Positions 6,963 through 12,144 of a stretch of DNA of 12,144 bases are shown here, piece after piece. Position 1 is the first letter of the stretch; each line of letters begins with the position of its first letter. Position numbers and translations under genes: made by a program. The stretch covers positions 2,745 to 14,888 of the forward strand of contig CAMYJY010000061.1 in assembly GCA_947258835.1 (NCBI GenBank), given 5' to 3'. This stretch comes from an uncultured Pirellulales bacterium (GTDB lineage: Bacteria > Planctomycetota > Planctomycetia > Pirellulales > Lacipirellulaceae). Below the pieces are notes generated by a model. The model saw only the letters and a program-made list of their open reading frames with translations. It did not search any database and was not told the origin of the DNA.

Positions 6963-9172
6963 TTTTCATGTCGGGTCTGCGGCTATCGTTCATCGCGGGC
7001 ATGGCGGTCCCGATGATCATGCTGATCACCATTGGGCTGATGCGCATTTGGGATGTGGAGCTGGAGCAGGTTTCCCTCTCGGCACTGATCATCGCTTTGG
7101 GAATTTTGGTCGACAGTACGATTCAAGTTTGTGACAACACGCAAACCCATCTCAACCGGGGCGAGTCCAACGTGCAAGCGGCGCTGAAGGGGACTCAGGA
7201 GATTGCCGCTCCGGTCCTGATCTCGGCCTTAACGGTGATCGTCTCGTTCTTACCCATGGCCTTCATCATTCCTGGGGCGGCTCGGGAGACGTTGGTCAGC
7301 CTGCCCGTGGTGGTGTCGCTGTCGATTGGGGTGGGCTGGGTATTTGCGGTAACGATGACAGCGATTCTGTGCGCGCACCTGATGCGGCCGATCCCTGGTG
7401 CGAATTGGCTGGGCACGTTATTGGCGAAACTCAGGAAGAAACCGTCTGCCGAGGCAGCAAGGGATGATCGTCCCAGCCTGTACCAGCGTCTGGCCCTGCT
7501 GGGCATGCAGTTTCGCTGGCCGGTGGTGATTGTGTCTTATCTGGCCTTGGCGGCGTCGCCGCTGATCATGCCGCCGATGGACTTTTTTCCGCTCGCGGTG
7601 CGGAACCAATTTGTGATTGAGCTCTACCTGCCAGCCGGGACGCCGATTGAGCGGACGGATGCAGTGGCCCAACAAGTCGAGCGAGCGATTCAGAGACTGG
7701 ACGGGCAGACATTTTGTGATGGAAAGTGGCAAGACACGGCAGAGCGGCTGACCAATGTATCCACGTTTGTGGGTACGGGAGGTCCGTTTAATTTTCTGGG
7801 CTTGTACCCCAAAGCGGGTGGCAGCAATTTTGCGGTGTTGTGGGTCAATACTACCAATCCCGAGGTCGTGCCTCAGTTCGTCAGCGACTTGCGCCAGGCC
7901 ACCGACGAGGGCCTGGGTGGAGTGGGCAGCGACGACTACTTACCGCCGGTCATTGGAGCGCGTGTGGTACCGCAGCGGTTGGTGACCGGCGAACCCATTC
8001 TGTCGACGATTGATATTCGCATCCTGGGTCCGCGTTTGGCCCGTGAGAGTGTTTTGCGGGAGAACGCCGAGAAGATCAAGCGCGTGCTCTACGACAGTGG
8101 CATGGCCTGGAATATTCATGATGGCTGGGGGGAGCAGATCCTCCAATTGGATGTCGACATCGACCAGCAGAAGGCCAATCTGGCGGGAGTTACCAACGCC
8201 ACCGTCGCGCTGTCCATGAACGCCTACTACACGGGGCATCCCCTGACCATTTATCGCGAGGAAGATCGGCAGCTTCCCGTCTTTTTGCGACTTACCTCCG
8301 CCCAGCGCGGTTCGCTCGATGACTTGAAGGCGGTGTACGTGCAGGGGTTTGCTGGCAAGTTGCCCTTGTCCTCGGTGGCTAGTGTGACTCAATCTTGGCA
8401 GCCCTCGTGCATCGAACGTTACAAGCGCGAGCGGAACATGGCGGTCCGCTGTCGCCCCGAGGCGGGCTTGATTTACAGTCAGGTGTTGGATGCCATCCAG
8501 CCCCAGCTGGATCAGATTGAGGCCGAGCTGCCGCCCGGTTACCGCATCGAAATTGGTGGCACCAAGGAACTGTCCGACAAAGGGGTGGGGGTGATTGGCA
8601 CGACGATGTCCGTTTCGATGGCATTGATTTTTGTGCTGCTGGTGATCCAGTTCAACTCGGTGCCCAAGACGATGATGATTTTGTTGACGTTGCCGCTGGC
8701 AGTCCCGGGTGGCTTGTTTGGTTTGCAGATGATGGGCCTGACGTTGGGATTTACCAGCCTGTTGGGCTTTGTGGCGCTGGCGGGAATAGTACTCAGTGCG
8801 GCGATTTTGTTGATGGATTTCTCGGCCCGACTGGTGGGCGAAAAGCTGGAGCAAGGTGAGGGAGTGGCCGCGGCCGGTCAAAAGAACTGCAGCGGCTTGA
8901 CGCGCGAGGCCTTCCGGAAGTCGATTGCCGCGGCCGGGCAGCTCCGCTTCATGCCCATCATGATGACGACGCTAACCACGATTGGTGGTTTGCTGTCGCT
9001 GATGTTTGCAGGCGGGCCGCTATTTGAAGGTATGGCGACGGTGATGGTGGTGGGTTTGACCTTTGGCACGGCGCTGACGCTGTTTGTGCTGCCAGCTTTG
9101 ATCGCCGTGTTCGTCGAGGATTTTGGGCTGCAATTGGTCGAGGCACCAGCGTCATCCTCTGGCACGGAGTAG
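6794..9172 (+). CDS. RND efflux permease, C-terminal part of the same broken gene (TM2-TM12)
   Basis: The frame is open for 792 codons to the TAG at 9170-9172 and carries the rest of the pump. TM2 begins near SSVAAVVVVLIFMSG, followed by TM3-TM6, the second periplasmic loop (PPMDFFPLAVRNQFVIELYL through LPPGYRIEIGGT) and TM8-TM12. At the proton-relay site of TM4 the sequence is GILVDSTIQV: AcrB Asp407 is kept (codon 7112-7114), but Asp408 is Ser (7115-7117). In TM10, GIVLSAAILLMDF has Ser (8795-8797) where AcrB has Lys940. The Arg equivalent to AcrB Arg971 is present (8945-8947). The apparent TTG start at 6794 is artificial, because the upstream residues belong to the 6066 frame. The long undamaged frame argues that the lesion is recent or artefactual. 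No outer-membrane TolC-like gene is in the window. Confidence 0.85.
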   Translation: MLDKAVEQVLARAQASYLPPDIRIVRTSDQPAAVDKKITEVSSNVVSSVAAVVVVLIFMSGLRLSFIAGMAVPMIMLITIGLMRIWDVELEQVSLSALIIALGILVDSTIQVCDNTQTHLNRGESNVQAALKGTQEIAAPVLISALTVIVSFLPMAFIIPGAARETLVSLPVVVSLSIGVGWVFAVTMTAILCAHLMRPIPGANWLGTLLAKLRKKPSAEAARDDRPSLYQRLALLGMQFRWPVVIVSYLALAASPLIMPPMDFFPLAVRNQFVIELYLPAGTPIERTDAVAQQVERAIQRLDGQTFCDGKWQDTAERLTNVSTFVGTGGPFNFLGLYPKAGGSNFAVLWVNTTNPEVVPQFVSDLRQATDEGLGGVGSDDYLPPVIGARVVPQRLVTGEPILSTIDIRILGPRLARESVLRENAEKIKRVLYDSGMAWNIHDGWGEQILQLDVDIDQQKANLAGVTNATVALSMNAYYTGHPLTIYREEDRQLPVFLRLTSAQRGSLDDLKAVYVQGFAGKLPLSSVASVTQSWQPSCIERYKRERNMAVRCRPEAGLIYSQVLDAIQPQLDQIEAELPPGYRIEIGGTKELSDKGVGVIGTTMSVSMALIFVLLVIQFNSVPKTMMILLTLPLAVPGGLFGLQMMGLTLGFTSLLGFVALAGIVLSAAILLMDFSARLVGEKLEQGEGVAAAGQKNCSGLTREAFRKSIAAAGQLRFMPIMMTTLTTIGGLLSLMFAGGPLFEGMATVMVVGLTFGTALTLFVLPALIAVFVEDFGLQLVEAPASSSGTE

Positions 9173-9271
9173 TGGCCAACCATATTCGGTGAGGTGAAAG
9201 CGGATTGCGTGCCGCTGGAAAATCGCGGTGGCTTTACCGAGTGTCGAGCGAAAAGCGTCAACCGGAAACAT
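9152..9271 (-). pseudogene. Truncated nucleotidyltransferase (MNT/AbiEii-like), N-terminal stub
   Basis: An ATG at 9271 on the minus strand overlaps the end of the 9258-9497 gene by 14 nt, with a different frame. It opens with MFPVDAFRSTLGKATAIFQR then HAIRFHLT. This resembles the start of small nucleotidyltransferase-like proteins, in which RFHLTGG-type sequence leads into the catalytic GS/DxD core. Here the homology ends after residue 28, and the frame stops at 9152 with unrelated residues, inside the 3' end of the RND permease. The catalytic domain is missing. The overlap with the upstream gene suggests an original two-gene, translationally coupled unit. The family assignment rests on a short stretch from memory, so it is tentative. 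Confidence 0.45.
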
Positions 9272-9497
9272 GGCTTAGCTCTTGCTCAATGAGTGCGCAA
9301 CAGGCAGGCTCCGAGCCATAGAGCCGCAAAGCGACTTCCCATTTCAACTGCTCGTGGGGGAGGGGACCTCGTTCGGCTTGGATTTGTCGAGCGAGTATTT
9401 CTCGAGTCCATTGCAGCATTGCCAGGGAGCGCGCGACTCGTTCCTGGCTCGACAGGGCATGCATCCGGTCTTGGTAGGTTTGCTCGATGTCAGGCAC
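9258..9497 (-). CDS. Small conserved helical protein, possible partner of the truncated nucleotidyltransferase
   Basis: A 79-residue soluble, mostly helical protein: QDRMHALSSQERVARSLAML, QWTREILARQIQAERGPLPH, LKWEVALRLYGSEPACCALI. The pattern, with an ALSxxERVAR helix, then a WTRE helix, then a KWEVALRLYG segment, resembles short hypothetical proteins that sit upstream of nucleotidyltransferase or toxin-like genes. A two-gene toxin-antitoxin-like role is possible but unproven. The start is the GTG at 9497, supported by a GAGGGAG Shine-Dalgarno (minus strand, 9511-9505) 7 nt upstream. The downstream partner gene is only a stub, so this may be the orphaned half of a pair. It is convergent with the RND operon. 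Confidence 0.6.
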   Translation of the reverse strand: MPDIEQTYQDRMHALSSQERVARSLAMLQWTREILARQIQAERGPLPHEQLKWEVALRLYGSEPACCALIEQELSHVSG

Positions 9498-9654
9498 CGT
9501 TGTTCTCCCTCAAGCCGCGAAAAGCGGCAGATTTCTCTCGTCGCGTCGGCTGCACGTGGCAACCTCCGGCGTGACTGCATTATAAGGCGTTGGGCAGATG
9601 AGAACTTACCCATCGACAGCCCAATGGATTGGCTTCGCTGGGATTTTCGATCAC

Positions 9655-9692
9655 GCGGCAGGTAAAAACTTACCTGCCGCTTTACCTGCCGC
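9655..9692. repeat. Perfect 11-bp stem-loop with an extra direct copy of one arm
   Basis: GCGGCAGGTAA at 9655-9665 pairs exactly with TTACCTGCCGC at 9670-9680 across a 4-nt AAAC loop. TTACCTGCCGC then recurs at 9682-9692, so two alternative hairpins can form. There is no T-run after the stem on either strand, so an intrinsic terminator is unlikely. It may be a repeat remnant or a protein-binding site. Confidence 0.8.
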
Positions 9693-9886
9693 TCGCCTAA
9701 CACCGTCGCTCTGAGCTGAAAGGGCACGGCCGTTGGTACGGAAGACACCGTGGACTGAACCCCAGCCTACGACTCGCGAAGCTTCCTGGCTCAACTCTGG
9801 AAAACTTAAGACCTCCTGTGCTGCGCACACTGACAATCGGCCGGCAGAGAACCACTCCCCCGTCAAGTCAACTCCGGCCGACTGTC

Positions 9887-10098
9887 GGTGTCACCCAACG
9901 CTGGTAACGATTTGTCCCAGAAGAAAAGGAGCAAGTTTGCACCAGGCTCTCCGCTGGATTCCAGCCGCACTCCTGCGTCATTCCCGCGCAAGCGGGAATC
10001 TAGACCACTGGCCCTGCTACTGGATTCCCGCCTGCGCGGGAATGACTGGAACCTCCCCAATACTGCCACTAAAATCGTTACCAGCGTTGGGTGTCACC
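9887..10098. repeat. 212-bp element bounded by 27-bp inverted repeats
   Basis: The arm 9887-9913 is the reverse complement of 10072-10098 with one mismatch in 27 positions. The perfect core of 22 bp includes CCCAACGCTGGTAACGATTT. The element is too short to encode a transposase and contains the hairpin pair at 9978-10045. The structure suggests a MITE-like or compound REP-type element. The flanks (CTGTC left, CTCGC right) do not form a clear target-site duplication. Confidence 0.75.
9978..10045. repeat. Inverted pair of ATTCCC-N8-GGGAAT hairpins (dRS3-like)
   Basis: The 23-bp arms 9978-10000 and 10023-10045 are reverse complements with one mismatch, separated by 22 nt. Each arm is itself a hairpin of the form ATTCCC-N8-GGGAAT. 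That is the consensus of neisserial dRS3 repeats and of similar dispersed GGGAAT repeats in many bacterial genomes. The pair lies inside the larger inverted-repeat element. Confidence 0.85.
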
Positions 10099-10273
10099 CT
10101 CGCACATCTCGTGCCGCATGGGATTGGGAACAGCCAGCAGTGGTACCCTGGGGCTGGATTTGTCAGAATGCTGCTGAGGCATCGAGTGAGTAAAAGACTT
10201 CCGTTCGTCGCTCACGAAACTTCAATCCTACCGGCTGCGGCCGTTGGTTATTGAGTCAAAGTGTAAAATAGCG

Positions 10274-10280
10274 AGAGGAG
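10274..10280 (+). promoter_or_regulatory. Shine-Dalgarno AGAGGAG that decides the pdxH start
   Basis: AGAGGAG lies 7 nt before the TTG at 10288 but only 1 nt before the TTG at 10282. Normal spacing therefore favours the downstream start, giving a protein that begins MKLDDIRREY. Confidence 0.6.
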
Positions 10281-10287
10281 CTTGAAT

Positions 10288-10926
10288 TTGAAACTGGATG
10301 ACATCCGACGTGAATACACGCTCGCCGGCCTGGACCGCGACGACTTGCATGAAGATCCGCTCCTGCAATTTAAGCTGTGGTTGCAACAGGCCGTTGACGC
10401 CGAGTTCTCTGGTGACCCCACAGCCATGACCTTGGCAACGGTGAATCCAGACGGGCAACCGAGCCAACGAATCGTTTTGCTCAAACAATTTGATGAACAG
10501 GGGTTTGTGTTTTACACGAACTTGGAAAGCCGAAAAGCACAAGACATTGCCACCAATGCCAAAGTCAGCTTGCACTTTGGCTGGGTACCCTTGGAGAGGC
10601 AGATCGTGATTTACGGGGAAGCAAAAAAACTTTCGGCAGCCGCGGCGACGAAGTATTTCCTGACCAGGCCGCGTAACAGCCAGATCGCCGCTTGGACGTC
10701 AAAACAATCCAAAACCATTGCCTCCCGTCATTTGCTCGAACAAGCTTTCGCGCAAATGAAACGCAAGTTTTCCGAAGGTGAGGTGCCCCTGCCCAGCTTC
10801 TGGGGAGGCTATTGCGTGCAACCATCGAAGATGGAATTTTGGCAAGGTCGGGGTAGCCGTCTGCACGATCGTTTTATGTACGAACGAGAGAAGCAGGGTT
10901 GGCACATCCATCGTTTGCAGCCCTAA
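10288..10926 (+). CDS. pdxH: Pyridoxine/pyridoxamine 5'-phosphate oxidase
   Basis: This is an FMN-dependent cytosolic oxidase that makes pyridoxal 5'-phosphate from pyridoxine or pyridoxamine 5'-phosphate, the last step of vitamin B6 cofactor synthesis and salvage. It has 212 residues, the usual size for the family. All signature blocks are present in order: IRREYTLAGLDRDDLHEDPL; QPSQRIVLLK and FYTNLESRKAQDI (FMN phosphate binding); SLHFGWVPLERQIVIYG; YFLTRPRNSQIAAWTSKQS; and the C-terminal PLPSFWGGYCVQP, EFWQGRGSRLHDR and RLQP (substrate and FMN contacts). The start is TTG 10288, chosen from Shine-Dalgarno spacing; TTG 10282 would add two residues. It stands alone after the repeat island and is convergent with the ATPase gene. 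No damage is seen. Confidence 0.95.
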   Translation: MKLDDIRREYTLAGLDRDDLHEDPLLQFKLWLQQAVDAEFSGDPTAMTLATVNPDGQPSQRIVLLKQFDEQGFVFYTNLESRKAQDIATNAKVSLHFGWVPLERQIVIYGEAKKLSAAAATKYFLTRPRNSQIAAWTSKQSKTIASRHLLEQAFAQMKRKFSEGEVPLPSFWGGYCVQPSKMEFWQGRGSRLHDRFMYEREKQGWHIHRLQP

Positions 10927-11054
10927 TCCTCTTATTCCCGTTGGTGGGGTGGCAGCAAGACGGGGGAGAGTTTTGCCAGACAGGGTGAGGCTTGCCGGAG
11001 GGCAGGGTCGTGTCCTAACGTATGTTGTGGGGGGCCAGGGGCGGTGGCAGGATT

Positions 11055-12144
11055 TCAGTCAAAGAGCAGCAAGAAGAGTGGCAGCGGAAACCGAAAGATT
11101 TTTCCAGTCGCTGTAGTCTCCATGCCAAAATCGTCTTTCTCTCTCGTAACCACTGCCGGAATGTGACACCGGTAGGCCCTGGCGAAAGCTTCCAGTCCCT
11201 TGAGCGTGCCTGCGCCTGTGTTGGTCGCATACTTTACCTCCACGGGCCAAAAAAAGTTTGGTCGCGTGTGAACAATAAAATCGACTTCTTGCTGGCGAAC
11301 TCGATAGTAGTCTACCTGTAGAATGCCTTGCCATTTCTTGAGAGTGTTAAAAACTAGCGTTTCTGCATAAAGACCCATCGTATCCGTCTCATCGAGAATC
11401 TCGTCTCCCACCCTGAGCACAGCGTTCCTCAGCGCCAAATCGACCGGGTAGAATTTTTGCGCGCCCCTGCGCTCGCGCACCGGCGACTTGCGGAACTTTG
11501 AGGTAGACCGTATCAAGTCAGTCATTTCTAGCAGGGGCAGGAATTTGTCAATTTGTTGAACACCGACGCCGATCTCTTGCGAGAGCTTGGTCATGCTGAC
11601 TTCTCGCCCCGGCCTTTCTAGCAGCGAAATGTAAAAGGTCTTCAGCTGTTCAGGCTTGCGGAATTTTACCGCCAATACCAAGTCTTCTGTGATGACCTTT
11701 CTGACTTGATTGTTGAAGAGATACTCGATCTTTTCTTCTTGAGTGTTGAAATTCCAAACCTCAGGAAATCCGCCATCGACAAAGTAGTTGCGCAGCGCAT
11801 TGGTAGCACGTTCCCAAAGGGCATCTGAAGTTTTAGGCACACCTACCTTGTTTGTATCGACATGCTCGGGGTCTCTGGCAAACATTCCCATGATCTGGTT
11901 GCCAGCTTCTTTCAGCACATTCATTTCAGCGAGCAGTCCCCCTTCTTCGTCTTTTGTCAACAAATAGAGAAGGTACTCCCGGAAGGAGAACGGCAGGATG
12001 TGATGGTCCTTCAAGCGTCCCAAAAGGCTTTCCCTGCTGGCCTTAAAAATTGGACTGGAGGCGGATCCAGAGATTACAACGCGAACGGGATATTGCAGGT
12101 CGTAGTATTTCTTGAGATGCAGCTCCCACCGCTCTAATGTCTGA
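11055..12144 (-). CDS. AAA_14/DUF4143 family ATPase, N-terminus cut by the window edge
   Basis: The minus-strand frame runs from the right edge to the TGA at 11055 (about 363 residues visible). A TTG at 12023 is not the start, because coding continues upstream. ERWELHLKKYYDLQYPVRVV is followed by ISGSAS and then GRLKDHHILPFSFREYL, the sensor and lid region of the AAA_14 ATPase superfamily. Walker A and B lie outside the window. The middle (YFVDGGFPEV, a winged-helix-like LSQEIGVGVQQIDKFLPLLE) and the C-terminal part form DUF4143. The latter has YAETLVFNTL, EVDFIV and PVEVKY, a PD-(D/E)xK nuclease-like arrangement (Glu, Asp, Glu-x-Lys). These proteins are widespread, often sporadically distributed and of unclear role, with mobile or defence links suggested for some. 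It ends in a hydrophobic LPLFLLLFD. No partner gene is visible, and it looks intact as far as it goes. Confidence 0.85.
   Translation of the reverse strand, partial: QTLERWELHLKKYYDLQYPVRVVISGSASSPIFKASRESLLGRLKDHHILPFSFREYLLYLLTKDEEGGLLAEMNVLKEAGNQIMGMFARDPEHVDTNKVGVPKTSDALWERATNALRNYFVDGGFPEVWNFNTQEEKIEYLFNNQVRKVITEDLVLAVKFRKPEQLKTFYISLLERPGREVSMTKLSQEIGVGVQQIDKFLPLLEMTDLIRSTSKFRKSPVRERRGAQKFYPVDLALRNAVLRVGDEILDETDTMGLYAETLVFNTLKKWQGILQVDYYRVRQQEVDFIVHTRPNFFWPVEVKYATNTGAGTLKGLEAFARAYRCHIPAVVTREKDDFGMETTATGKIFRFPLPLFLLLFD

Larger units (their letters stand above)
9498..10287. other. Gene-free repeat island between the small protein and pdxH
   Basis: About 790 bp have no supported gene. They contain the stem-loop at 9655-9692 and the inverted-repeat element at 9887-10098, described separately. 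In 9512-9654, 9693-9886 and 10099-10270 I see no coding signal, RNA gene or clear promoter. The plus-strand open frame across 9733-10254 translates the hairpins into a SRASGNL...WIPACAGMT peptide, a familiar by-product of such repeats. Confidence 0.65.

Noticed and set aside
7940..8881. Minus-strand open frame of 313 codons
   Set aside because: It is antisense to the RND permease. Its Gln/His/Arg-rich composition is typical of a shadow frame.
9978..10045. Possible CRISPR array or rho-independent terminator
   Set aside because: There are only two copies, in inverted orientation and each self-complementary, with no regular spacers and no trailing T-run.
9733..10254. Plus-strand open frame of 173 codons
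   Set aside because: Its recognisable peptide (SRASGNL, WIPACAGMT) is the translation of the GGGAAT hairpins, a known source of false genes.

Overview
This is a GC-rich window, most likely from a planctomycete (Pirellula-like) or a relative. I base this from memory on the style of the bacterial GH63-like glucosidase, the GHSHGG alpha/beta hydrolase and the long RND adaptor, plus the frequent GTG/TTG starts and weak ribosome-binding sites. No database search was possible, so the taxonomy is an inference.

Layout: (1) 1-2261, minus strand: most of a large GH63-like alpha-glucosidase, cut by the left edge. (2) 2262-2852: divergent intergenic region with a 16-bp tandem duplication and a REP-like imperfect palindrome. 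(3) 2853-4112, plus strand: a broken alpha/beta hydrolase and, 35 bp on, a small secreted protein that is also frameshifted. (4) 4113-4637: no recognisable gene. (5) 4638-9172, plus strand: an RND efflux operon, with a lipoprotein-like periplasmic adaptor overlapping the inner-membrane permease by 4 nt (GTGA). Both genes change frame once. (6) 9152-9497, minus strand: a small helical protein with the overlapping N-terminal stub of a probable nucleotidyltransferase, convergent with the RND operon. (7) 9498-10287: a repeat island with a perfect stem-loop and a 212-bp inverted-repeat-bounded element that holds two ATTCCC-N8-GGGAAT hairpins. (8) 10288-10926, plus strand: intact pdxH. (9) 11055-12144, minus strand: an AAA/DUF4143 ATPase cut by the right edge, with its Walker motifs outside the window.

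The most striking feature is the damage pattern. Four consecutive plus-strand genes (hydrolase, secreted protein, adaptor, permease) each switch frame exactly once between about 3184 and 6797. At least the hydrolase and permease, and probably the adaptor, also seem to lack internal protein sequence at the switch. The genes on either side (glucosidase, pdxH, ATPase) read cleanly. All four switch windows contain the tetranucleotide AATT. This points to fragments lost between AATT sites, either real deletions or a library/assembly artefact. If the lesions are real, the efflux pump is unlikely to work. I saw no convincing new defence or mobile system. The DUF4143 ATPase and the truncated nucleotidyltransferase pair are the only accessory-type genes.
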